Assembly: GCA_913057785.1 (NCBI GenBank)
Contig: CAJXPD010000029.1
Coordinates: 1 to 53,949 of the forward strand
DNA from: an uncultured Lewinella sp.
GTDB taxonomy: Bacteria > Bacteroidota > Bacteroidia > Chitinophagales > Saprospiraceae
Direction: 5' to 3'
DNA length: 53,949 bases
The notes beneath the pieces are model-generated. The model saw only the letters and a program-made list of their open reading frames with translations, ran no database searches and was not told the DNA's origin. The translations under genes were made by a program, and so were the position numbers. This document shows, piece after piece, positions 16,757 through 24,660 of this stretch (position 1 is the stretch's first letter; each line of letters begins with the position of its first letter).

Positions 16757-18016
16757 ATGGAGAACGACAAGCCTTCACAGCCCTTCACGCCCTATCAAAA
16801 ACTGATAGTGGCGGTTATTACCTTCTTGCAGTTTACAATTGTTCTAGATTTCATGGTACTCTCCCCATTGAGTGCCATTCTACTAGAGGAATTGGATATA
16901 ACCACAACACAGTTTGGCTTAGCTGTTTCAGCTTATGCCTTTAGCGCCGGGATTTCCGGAGTTTTAGTAGCGGGCTTTGCCGATCAATTTGATCGCAAGC
17001 GTCTATTACTCTTTTTCTACTTTGGATTTATCATTGGTACTTTCCTTTGCGGCTTTGCACCGAATTACGAATTCTTGCTGATAGCGAGAGTCATCACCGG
17101 TTTATTTGGTGGGGTAATTGGGGCGGTATCTTTTGCCATCATAACCGATCTCTTCCCGCTGGAGAAGAGAGGGGAAGTAATGGGATACGTGCAAATGGCT
17201 TTTGCGGCAAGCCAAGTATTGGGGATACCATTGGGCTTGTATATGGCCAACAACTGGGGCTGGCATTCTCCCTTCCTGCTGATTGCATCTATTGGATCCC
17301 TTGTATTTGTATTGATTGCTGTTCAGATGAAGCCGGTCAATACACACCTAGCCAAGTCTAGCCATACCTCACCACTGCGACACCTTTGGCGAACCCTAAG
17401 TAAACGCCCCTACTTCAACGCATTTATGGCAACCACCTTGTTGGCAACCGGCGGATATATGCTAATGCCTTTCGGCGCTGCCTTTAGCGTAAATAACCTC
17501 GGTATCAGTTTGGAAGATCTGCCACTGGTATATATGATTACAGGAATCTTTACTTTGTTTAGTGGGCCATTAATTGGACGTTTGAGCGATAAAACAGGGA
17601 AGTACAAGGTCTTTTTCTGGGGGTCCATCCTTACGATGGTGATGATTCTAATCTATACGAATTTAGGGATTACACCCTTGTGGTTAGTTATCGTTTTGAG
17701 TTGTCTGGTCTACATCGGCGTAACCTCTCGGATTATTTCGAGTTCTGCGCTAATGACGGCTGTTCCCGATACGGATGATCGGGGTGCTTTCATGAGTGTA
17801 TCTAGTTCCATTCAACAATTGTCTGGAGGGATTGCTGCTGCTGCTGCTGGTATGATCATTTTCCAGGAAGAGAGTGGCTATATCCAACATTATCCTACCT
17901 TGGGGATTGTAGTCGCCATTACCATGGCCTTGACGATACTTCTAATGTTGTTGGTAAATCGATATGTACAAGCCAAGGAGCGGAAAGAGAAAGCCCCCAA
18001 GGTGTTGACACCTTGA
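16757..18016 (+). CDS. Major facilitator superfamily transporter
   Basis: A 419-residue protein with twelve predicted membrane helices, beginning IVAVITFLQFTIVLDFMVLSPLSAIL. The motif A-like loop between helices 2 and 3 is GFADQFDRKRLL. The drug:H+ antiporter character (AraJ/ProP-like, DHA1) is suggested by the order of helices and by GVIGAVSFAIITDLFPLEKRGEVMG. A second motif A-like loop, GRLSDKTGKYK, appears in the C-terminal half. The substrate is unknown; efflux is the usual role. An alanine run is encoded by repeated GCT codons near 17833. The stop codon lies inside a terminator hairpin shared with mscL. Confidence 0.9.
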   Translation: MENDKPSQPFTPYQKLIVAVITFLQFTIVLDFMVLSPLSAILLEELDITTTQFGLAVSAYAFSAGISGVLVAGFADQFDRKRLLLFFYFGFIIGTFLCGFAPNYEFLLIARVITGLFGGVIGAVSFAIITDLFPLEKRGEVMGYVQMAFAASQVLGIPLGLYMANNWGWHSPFLLIASIGSLVFVLIAVQMKPVNTHLAKSSHTSPLRHLWRTLSKRPYFNAFMATTLLATGGYMLMPFGAAFSVNNLGISLEDLPLVYMITGIFTLFSGPLIGRLSDKTGKYKVFFWGSILTMVMILIYTNLGITPLWLVIVLSCLVYIGVTSRIISSSALMTAVPDTDDRGAFMSVSSSIQQLSGGIAAAAAGMIIFQEESGYIQHYPTLGIVVAITMALTILLMLLVNRYVQAKERKEKAPKVLTP

Positions 18017-18022
18017 GGGCTT
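17991..18022. terminator. Bidirectional terminator overlapping the MFS stop codon
   Basis: AAGCCCCCAAGGTGT (17991-18005) pairs with ACACCTTGAGGGCTT (18008-18022) with one mismatch and a 2-nt loop. The MFS stop (18014-18016) lies inside the right arm, and the mscL stop follows 9 bases later. Confidence 0.75.
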
Positions 18023-18030
18023 GGGATATC

Positions 18031-18447
18031 TTATTGCTTGCTGAGCAAGTCTCGAATTTCTGTTAGTAGGTCCTCCGCTGTTGGGCCTGGAGGAGGAGCT
18101 GGCGCTTCTGGCTCTTTGTTGCGCTCTTGCATCTTGTTGTAAGTGCGAACTAGCATAAAGATGATGAAGGCGATGATCAAGAAGTCGATTACCTTTTGGA
18201 TGAAGGCTCCGTAGCGAATTGAGACAGCCTCTTTAACTACTTCTCCAGCCTCATTGGTTTCTGCTTCCTGTAATACCATAGCTAGGTCAGAAAAGTCCAC
18301 TCCGCCCATGGCCAAACCGATGGGGGGCATGATCACGTCATTGGTGAAGGAAGTTACAATGGCACCAAAGGCACCGGCGATAATCACGGCAACAGCTAGT
18401 TCTAGCACATTGCCCTTCATGATGAAATCTCTGAATTCCTTTAACAT
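18031..18447 (-). CDS. mscL: Large-conductance mechanosensitive channel MscL
   Basis: The start at 18447 gives 138 residues beginning [31 protein letters not shown], the conserved N-terminal helix and first membrane helix. A longer frame from 18534 would add 29 residues unlike the family. TM2 is [22 protein letters not shown], followed by a proline-rich linker ([11 protein letters not shown]) and a C-terminal helix ([14 protein letters not shown]). MscL is a homopentamer that opens under extreme membrane tension during osmotic downshock. The periplasmic loop is fairly long ([22 protein letters not shown]). Confidence 0.96.
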   Translation of the reverse strand: MLKEFRDFIMKGNVLELAVAVIIAGAFGAIVTSFTNDVIMPPIGLAMGGVDFSDLAMVLQEAETNEAGEVVKEAVSIRYGAFIQKVIDFLIIAFIIFMLVRTYNKMQERNKEPEAPAPPPGPTAEDLLTEIRDLLSKQ

Positions 18448-18667
18448 AGTTTGTGTTTTTAAGTTGATGCAAAGAGTGTGATGGGCCCTACAAGGCATTA
18501 AAGGCCCTTTTGCTTTGTTTGTTAGGTGAACCAATCTCCCTAGAAGATTAGCATGACAACAATAAAAATACGATTCTATGCCTGATTACCAAATATGGAA
18601 AGGTCGATCGCCCGAGCGGAAGGGATGAAATGGCGAGATTTGGTGAGGAAAACAGGGGTACTAATGC

Positions 18668-18703
18668 GAAAGCCCCCTGAAGTTACACTCCAGAGGGCTT
18701 CTC
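18668..18703 (-). terminator. Terminator-like hairpin after aconitase
   Basis: AGCCCCCTG (18671-18679) pairs with CAGAGGGCT (18691-18699) with one mismatch; it lies 20-56 nt past the end of the aconitase gene. The U-run is weak. Confidence 0.55.
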
Positions 18704-18723
18704 TATTTCTAGAAAGGTACAAC

Positions 18724-21012
18724 CTAAGCCGCACCCATTTCTTCGCGAATTTTATTCAAAGCAGATCCCGCTCTTACCCAATCAATTTGTGCTTGATTGT
18801 AAGTGTGGGCTACTTCAAAAGTCTCTGAACTTCCATCGCTGTGGTTAAGCTTGATGGTAAGGTTTTTACCTGCCGCCATCTCGTCAAAGTCCACGATATC
18901 GATCGTGTCATCCTGACGAACTTTCTCATAATCATCTGTATTGACGAAGGTAAGGGCTAGCATACCTTGCTTTTTCAAGTTAGTCTCGTGAATACGAGCA
19001 AAGGACTTCACGATAACTGCAGTCACCCCTAAGAATCTTGGCTCCATTGCGGCGTGCTCTCTGGAAGAACCTTCTCCGTAGTTCTCTTCTCCGAATACTA
19101 CCGTGTTGATGCCTGCTGCCTGATATTTTCTTGCACTATCAGGTACCGCCATAAATTCAGCGTCAGTAGCACTATCCACGTAATTGGCAACCAAATTCGT
19201 TTTGTCACTGAAGTAGTTGACCGCTCCAATCAGACAGTTATTGGAGATGTTTTCTAGGTGACCTCTATACTTCAACCAAGGACCAGCCATGGAAATGTGA
19301 TCCGTCGTACATTTCCCTTTGGTCTTGATTAACAATCGCATGTTCTTAACCTGCGCTTCGCCCAATGGTACAAAGGGAGTCAAAAGCTGAAGTCTTCTAG
19401 AATCTGGCTTTACGACAACTTCTATACCGCTTCCATCTTCTGCGGGTGCATGATACCCTCTATCTTCTACGTCGAACCCTCTAGGTGGTAGCTCAAAGCC
19501 CGTTGGTTCCTCTAGTTTCACTTGCTCGCCCGCTTCATTAACCAAGGTGTCAGTCATCGGGTTGAAATCCAATCTTCCGGCAATCGCAATCGCGGCTACC
19601 AGTTCTGGAGAAGCAACGAAAGCATGCGTATTTGGATTACCATCTGCTCGCTTGGAGAAGTTTCTATTGAAAGAGTGAACGATGGAGTTCTTTGGCGCAT
19701 TCTTTGGATCGCTATATCTAGCCCATTGTCCGATACAAGGTCCACATGCATTGGTGAAAATCTTGGCATTTAGTTTTTCAAACACTTCCAAGATACCATC
19801 ACGTGCTGCGGTAAATCGAACTTGCTCAGAACCTGGGTTAATACCAAACTCTGCCTTTGTTTTAAGGCCTTTGTCTAATGCCTGTTGCGCAATAGAAGCG
19901 GCTCTGGTCAAATCTTCGTAAGAGGAGTTGGTACAAGAACCAATTAATCCCCATTCTACCTCTAGCGGCCAATCATTCTCAGTGGCAGCTTTGGTCATGT
20001 CTGAACCGGCATTAGTTGAAAGGTCAGGCGTAAATGGACCGTTCAACAAGGGCTTCAATTCAGAAAGGTCGATTTCAATAACTTGATCGAAGTATTTTTC
20101 AGGGTCTGCATAGCATTCAGCATCCGCCGTTAGGTGCTCTTTGAGGCCATCGGCCATGTCAGCGATCTCGGCTCTCTCTGTCGCTCTTAGATATCTTGAC
20201 ATAGACTCATCGTAGCCGAAAGTAGAAGTAGTCGCACCAATTTCAGCACCCATGTTACAGATCGTACCTTTACCTGTACAACTCATGGATAATGCACCAG
20301 GACCGAAGTATTCTACGATTGCACCTGTTCCACCCTTCACGGTCAGGATGTCAGCCACTCTAAGAATAACGTCCTTAGGCGCTGCCCAACCAGACAATTT
20401 ACCGGTTAATTTTACGCCTATCAATTTAGGCATTTTCAATTCCCAAGGCATTCCTGCCATTACATCTACCGCATCAGCTCCACCTACACCAATCGCCACC
20501 ATTCCCAGACCACCAGCATTCACGGTATGAGAATCCGTACCGATCATCATTCCGCCAGGAAATGCATAGTTCTCCAATACCACCTGGTGAATAATACCAG
20601 CACCTGGCTCCCAGAATCCAATGCCATATTTGTCTGATACCGATTCCAGGAAATTAAACACCTCGTTGGAGGTATTCATCGCTTCCTGTAAATCTTTATC
20701 TGCTCCCAACCTAGCCTGAATCAAGTGATCACAGTGCACCGTTGAGGGTACAGCAACCTTATCTTTTCCCGCCATCATGAACTGTAGCAGTGCCATTTGC
20801 GCTGTAGCATCCTGCATCGCTACCCGATCAGGCTGGAAGAATACATAATCTCCTCCACGGGTAAAATCTTTTAATGGAGACTCAGCATGTAGGTGGGAAT
20901 AGAGAATCTTTTCACTGAGGGTTAAGGGGCGGCCCAACACTTTTCTTGCTTCGGCTATTTTGCCTGGTAAAGCATCGTAGTGAGCCTTAATCATATCGAT
21001 ATCGAAAGGCAT
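18724..21012 (-). CDS. acn: Aconitate hydratase (mitochondrial-type AcnA family)
   Basis: A 762-residue enzyme that interconverts citrate and isocitrate in the TCA cycle. The [4Fe-4S] cluster ligands are Cys360 ([11 protein letters not shown]) and Cys423/Cys426 (ACGPCIGQW). Other signatures are the catalytic [24 protein letters not shown], the swivel domain start [16 protein letters not shown] and the segment [18 protein letters not shown]. The length and the [13 protein letters not shown] segment match the mitochondrial-like branch used by many Bacteroidota rather than E. coli AcnB. It is divergent from proB and flanked by a hairpin on its 3' side. Confidence 0.96.
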   Translation of the reverse strand: MPFDIDMIKAHYDALPGKIAEARKVLGRPLTLSEKILYSHLHAESPLKDFTRGGDYVFFQPDRVAMQDATAQMALLQFMMAGKDKVAVPSTVHCDHLIQARLGADKDLQEAMNTSNEVFNFLESVSDKYGIGFWEPGAGIIHQVVLENYAFPGGMMIGTDSHTVNAGGLGMVAIGVGGADAVDVMAGMPWELKMPKLIGVKLTGKLSGWAAPKDVILRVADILTVKGGTGAIVEYFGPGALSMSCTGKGTICNMGAEIGATTSTFGYDESMSRYLRATERAEIADMADGLKEHLTADAECYADPEKYFDQVIEIDLSELKPLLNGPFTPDLSTNAGSDMTKAATENDWPLEVEWGLIGSCTNSSYEDLTRAASIAQQALDKGLKTKAEFGINPGSEQVRFTAARDGILEVFEKLNAKIFTNACGPCIGQWARYSDPKNAPKNSIVHSFNRNFSKRADGNPNTHAFVASPELVAAIAIAGRLDFNPMTDTLVNEAGEQVKLEEPTGFELPPRGFDVEDRGYHAPAEDGSGIEVVVKPDSRRLQLLTPFVPLGEAQVKNMRLLIKTKGKCTTDHISMAGPWLKYRGHLENISNNCLIGAVNYFSDKTNLVANYVDSATDAEFMAVPDSARKYQAAGINTVVFGEENYGEGSSREHAAMEPRFLGVTAVIVKSFARIHETNLKKQGMLALTFVNTDDYEKVRQDDTIDIVDFDEMAAGKNLTIKLNHSDGSSETFEVAHTYNQAQIDWVRAGSALNKIREEMGAA

Positions 21013-21344
21013 AAACTGCTTGTTTTTTGGATTAATGATGGATTACCTGCTGGTAACGATTGATTGCCATTACTAAAAAGTCAACAAATGTAAAAAACTT
21101 AATGTTTTATTGCCAATAATGGACATAAATCCCGTTAGGGAATGCACTTCAAAGCTTTCGCTTTAGCACACTCTACTGTTACGGATGATCATTCCTTGGC
21201 GTTACTTTGTTACTACTAATATTACAACCCAGACTGGATTCTGTTCTAAACCTTCCTGGAAAGCTTCAAATATTTCAGCATCCTATTGTTCATAAACCTA
21301 TCTTTGCGCCGATTTTTTGATCTAAAGAACCCTAAGAGAAAGTC
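21013..21344. other. Divergent regulatory region between aconitase and proB
   Basis: A 332-base gap without a supportable gene. TATCTTTG at 21299-21306 fits the Bacteroidota TAnnTTTG -7 element and lies about 40 nt before the proB start, but no TTG is found at the usual 19-20 nt spacing. The aconitase promoter should lie in the AT-rich part near 21060-21120. Confidence 0.4.
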
Positions 21345-22418
21345 ATGGCTTACAGACGCCTGGTAGTTAAGGTTGGAACGAATGTATTGGCCCGAGAGGA
21401 TGGATTATTGGATATCACCAGCATTAGCCAGTTGGTAGATCAGATCGCCACCCTAAAGGAAAGGGGCATAGATGTCATCCTGGTCTCTTCTGGGGCAGTT
21501 GGAGCTGGGCGGAGTATGATGCAGGTGCCAGAAGGCTTAAACAAGGTCGTTCGGCGCCAGGTGCTTTCGGCTATCGGACAGGTTCGCTTGATGGAGATTT
21601 ATCGACAGTTGTTCGCGAATCAGCAGCTGTTTTGTGCTCAGGTATTAGCTACGAAAGAGGATTTCCGAGATCGGCAGCATTATATCAATATGCAAAACTG
21701 TTTCTTGGCGCTCTTAAGAGATAGGATCGTACCGGTGGTGAATGAGAATGATGTCGTAGCGGTCACAGAGTTGATGTTTACCGACAATGATGAGTTGGCG
21801 GGGCTAGTAGCAGCCATGACTAATGCGGATGGACTGGTTATCCTGAGCAGCGTGCAAGGTGTCTTTGATGGTCCTCCTGATCATGAAGAGAGTCAAGTGA
21901 TACCAGAGATTGACCCCTTGGATAAAAAGTGGCAAAAGGTCATTCAACCCTCTCGCTCTTCCTTTGGGCGAGGTGGTATGCATACCAAGTTTCGGATAGC
22001 TCAGAAGGCTGCTAAAGTCGGCATTCCCACCTTTATTGGCGATGGTCGCCAGGCTGATGTGCTGATTGACCTGGTTGACGGTCAATTTGGTGGCACCCGA
22101 TTCACCCCTCAGACGGAATTGTCCAATGTCAAGAAATGGATTGCTTACAACGAATTGCCACAAAAAGGGGCAGTATATATTAATCAGGGTGCAGAAGCAG
22201 TGTTACGTTCAGTAGATAAAGTATCCAGCCTGCTACCTGTGGGAGTAGTACGAATCGAAGGGGCCTTCGAAAAAGGGGACCTTTTACGCATTCTTGATGA
22301 AGAGGGAACGGGTATTGGCTTGGGTATAGCACAATATGGCTCCGAGAAGGCACAACAATATCTGGGACAGCAAGGTAAGAAAGCGCTAGTGCACTATGAT
22401 TATTTAGTGATAGACTAA
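21345..22418 (+). CDS. proB: Glutamate 5-kinase
   Basis: A 357-residue kinase of the first step of proline biosynthesis, converting glutamate and ATP to glutamyl 5-phosphate. The amino-acid kinase domain shows RLVVKVGTNVLA (5-16), the substrate region VSSGAVGAGR (49-58), NENDVV and TDNDELAG, and GRGGMHTKFRIAQKA. The C-terminal PUA domain begins near 275 (KGAVYINQGAEAVLRSVDKVSSLLPVGVVRIEG). proA is not adjacent, although proBA pairs are common elsewhere. The gene converges with a regulator, with 4 nt between the two stop codons. Confidence 0.95.
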   Translation: MAYRRLVVKVGTNVLAREDGLLDITSISQLVDQIATLKERGIDVILVSSGAVGAGRSMMQVPEGLNKVVRRQVLSAIGQVRLMEIYRQLFANQQLFCAQVLATKEDFRDRQHYINMQNCFLALLRDRIVPVVNENDVVAVTELMFTDNDELAGLVAAMTNADGLVILSSVQGVFDGPPDHEESQVIPEIDPLDKKWQKVIQPSRSSFGRGGMHTKFRIAQKAAKVGIPTFIGDGRQADVLIDLVDGQFGGTRFTPQTELSNVKKWIAYNELPQKGAVYINQGAEAVLRSVDKVSSLLPVGVVRIEGAFEKGDLLRILDEEGTGIGLGIAQYGSEKAQQYLGQQGKKALVHYDYLVID

Positions 22419-22422
22419 TGAA

Positions 22423-22956
22423 TCATATCCAGAAGACGATGTAGGAGAGAATGGCCAAGACCATAATCAAACAAATACTAAATAACAGGAAGGCCAGGAG
22501 AAACTTGGGTTGAGTCAGCTTTTCAATAAAATCGGTAAAGCTTCCCACCGTTCGATACACATAGACCGTATTATTAGTCGCTTCCAAACTGGGTGATGTT
22601 TCCAAAGCATCCACTTGCGGCAGCAAACGATATCCTTTTTTAGGAATGGTTTCAATGAAGATGGGGGCTCTAGCTTGATCGCCCAGGACCTTCCGGAGTT
22701 TGGAAATGGCTTGCATAAGGCTATCCTCAGCCCCGCCATAACCATCCCAGATGGTCTCCGTCAAGGTGGCTTTGGGAACTACCTCTCCCGAATTTTTAGC
22801 CAAGATTACAAGGACTTCCATGACCTTCGGTTCTAGGCGCTGTAGGACAATCGCTCGCTCAGCCTCTAGTCGGCCGATTTCATTGGTGATAGGGTTAGCG
22901 AAATGAGTATTCCCAATCACAAATGAGGCTGTGTATTTTTGATCCTTTTTCTCCAT
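22423..22956 (-). CDS. ToxR/CadC-like winged-helix regulator with a C-terminal membrane anchor
   Basis: A 177-residue protein. Residues about 15-115 form an OmpR/PhoB-type winged helix (RLEPKVMEVLVILAKNSGEVVPKATLTETIWDG, then EDSLMQAISKLRKVLGD and the wing IFIETIPKKGYRLLP). A single membrane segment (FLLAFLLFSICLIMVLAILSYIVFWI) ends the protein at residue 177. ToxR and CadC have a periplasmic sensor after the helix; here there is none, so any signal must come through the membrane part or a partner. It stands convergent to proB and divergent from a serine hydrolase (151 nt), which is a possible target; that link is inference. Confidence 0.85.
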   Translation of the reverse strand: MEKKDQKYTASFVIGNTHFANPITNEIGRLEAERAIVLQRLEPKVMEVLVILAKNSGEVVPKATLTETIWDGYGGAEDSLMQAISKLRKVLGDQARAPIFIETIPKKGYRLLPQVDALETSPSLEATNNTVYVYRTVGSFTDFIEKLTQPKFLLAFLLFSICLIMVLAILSYIVFWI

Positions 22957-23106
22957 TGTCTATAGATTAAAGTTACCACTTTTCTCAAATGCCCCAACTT
23001 TATGTAAGCTGAAGAAATCCTATTTCAGGAAAATATAAGGTTGACCTCAGATGCATTTAGGAATGGAGCATGTAGTTTGTAGATCATTTCACCAAAAAAG
23101 AATTTC

Positions 23107-24600
23107 ATGCGACTGTTATGTACTATTAAAGTATTGGCTAGCCTTGTGCTGCTTTGCTCGAATCTCACCTTAGCAAGCGGTCAAACAGACGAGCCCGAAT
23201 CCTTGAAACCCATCATTGAAAGTATCCAACAAAAAATAAACACAGGGGAGGCGGCCTCCATTAGTATTGGCGTGGCTAAAGCGGGGAAACCATTCTATGT
23301 GGCCTCCTTTGGTTGGGCAGATAAGGAGCAACAAAAAGAAGCAAGTTCCACCACGATTTATCCGCTAGGTTCTCTTTCTAAATCGATTACGGCTACCGGC
23401 CTCATGCATTTGGTCCAACAAGGAAAAGTCGGGTTGGAGGATGAAGCCAATGCCTATTTGCCAAAACCGGGACTGCAGTCCTTTGTAGGGGACCCGTCAG
23501 AAGTGAAAGTTTGGCATATCCTGAATATGGCGGCAGGCATTCCACACGGATGGATTACCCAGGAGGTGGCGCTGGGATATCCTACGACAGCAAATGAAAA
23601 GGAGACCTATTTAGAAAAAATAGGGTTGATTACGCTGCCTCCGGGCAAGGTGAGTCATTACTCGAATTACTCCTACGGTATAGCAGAAATGTTGATCGAG
23701 AAAGCTAGTGGACAACTCATAGATGATTTCATGGAGGAAGCACTTTTTGATCCATTGGGTATGGACCAGAGCCTGACCCAGTATGATGCCAAGCGAGCTA
23801 CTGATATCGCCAGCCTGTATGATACCAATGGCGAAGAGATCGCTCCTTACCATTTTATTCCTTTCGGGGGAGCAGGCTACTATGGAAGTGTGGAAGATTT
23901 ATTGAAGTATGGAAACTTTCACCTACAGCTAGCTAATAGCAAATTTCCGAAGGTACTGGATGGAAAGCATTTGGATCTCATGCATAACTTCGACGAAGGC
24001 CCCATGCCATTCTTTGGTTTTGGTTGGCTCAATACGGGACATTCGCTGATTAGCAATGGCAATATTACTGGAGCGAACTCCAACATTACCTTAATTCCGA
24101 GTGAAGATATGGTCATCGTCTGTCTGATCAATTCTTCTTCCTATTCCTCGCTGGCTGACCAACTAACAGATCAAATTATGAATGCCTTGCTTCCCAACTT
24201 GGAGAAAAAGATGGACATGGCTTATTTCATGAAGCACTTTCAGACCCCTTATCAGCCGAAACAAGGCTTGATAGGGGAGTGGGAAGGGGCAGTAGAGTTG
24301 GAAACCGGCTCCACGCCCGTTCATATGAACTTCAAGGCCAATGGAGAAATTGACTTTCAGATAGCTAAACAGGCAACTGTCAGTTTGTCGAATGTTACCT
24401 TATTACCTTCCGGAAAGTTTGAGGGCATGGGAAGAGGAAGAATTGGGGTGCCCGAATTCAGCATGGACTCATCTGTTCCGATTGCTATTGCTTTGCAGTG
24501 GGAGGGGGATCAGCTCTACGGTCATTTAGCTCCCCGTTTTTCCACAACCGAGGGAGGGCGCTGTTACGGGGCTTTTGTGGCTTTTAGTAAGAAGAAATAA
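23107..24600 (+). CDS. Serine hydrolase, beta-lactamase class C/PBP-like fold
   Basis: A 497-residue exported enzyme with a signal peptide (LCTIKVLASLVLLCSNLTLASG). The catalytic Ser-x-x-Lys is SLSK at 89-92, and the Tyr-Ser-Asn motif is YSN at 185-187 (KVSHYSNYSYGIAEMLIEKASG). The third element, normally a HxG, appears as NGNITGANSNITLIP. About 100 C-terminal residues form an extra beta-domain (LIGEWEGAVELETGSTPVHMNFKANG). Related proteins include esterases, D-amino-acid peptidases and class C beta-lactamases, so the substrate is open. It is transcribed away from the ToxR-like regulator. Confidence 0.88.
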   Translation: MRLLCTIKVLASLVLLCSNLTLASGQTDEPESLKPIIESIQQKINTGEAASISIGVAKAGKPFYVASFGWADKEQQKEASSTTIYPLGSLSKSITATGLMHLVQQGKVGLEDEANAYLPKPGLQSFVGDPSEVKVWHILNMAAGIPHGWITQEVALGYPTTANEKETYLEKIGLITLPPGKVSHYSNYSYGIAEMLIEKASGQLIDDFMEEALFDPLGMDQSLTQYDAKRATDIASLYDTNGEEIAPYHFIPFGGAGYYGSVEDLLKYGNFHLQLANSKFPKVLDGKHLDLMHNFDEGPMPFFGFGWLNTGHSLISNGNITGANSNITLIPSEDMVIVCLINSSSYSSLADQLTDQIMNALLPNLEKKMDMAYFMKHFQTPYQPKQGLIGEWEGAVELETGSTPVHMNFKANGEIDFQIAKQATVSLSNVTLLPSGKFEGMGRGRIGVPEFSMDSSVPIAIALQWEGDQLYGHLAPRFSTTEGGRCYGAFVAFSKKK

Positions 24601-24622
24601 GTATACCTAAAGACTGGAAGAT

Positions 24623-24653
24623 GGAATATGGCCAATCTGCATGGCCATATTCC
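24623..24653. terminator. Perfect 12-bp hairpin between convergent genes
   Basis: GGAATATGGCCA (24623-24634) is perfectly complementary to TGGCCATATTCC (24642-24653) around 7 nt. It serves the serine hydrolase and OmpA genes; T-runs are weak on both sides. Confidence 0.65.
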
Positions 24654-24660
24654 GTAGGTG

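Noticed and set aside
17830..17850. Repeated GCT codons in the MFS gene
   Set aside because: It is a short alanine-rich stretch of a membrane helix, not a repeat element.
21286..21306. TTG followed by TATCTTTG as a complete proB promoter
   Set aside because: The spacing is only 10 nt, far from the usual 19-20, so only the TATCTTTG was reported, with low confidence.
23054..23079. CATTTAGGAATG followed by TAGTTTG before the serine hydrolase at 23107
   Set aside because: It resembles the Crp/Fnr box, but the spacing is 7 nt rather than 20 and the -7 element lacks one base, so it was not counted as a third member.
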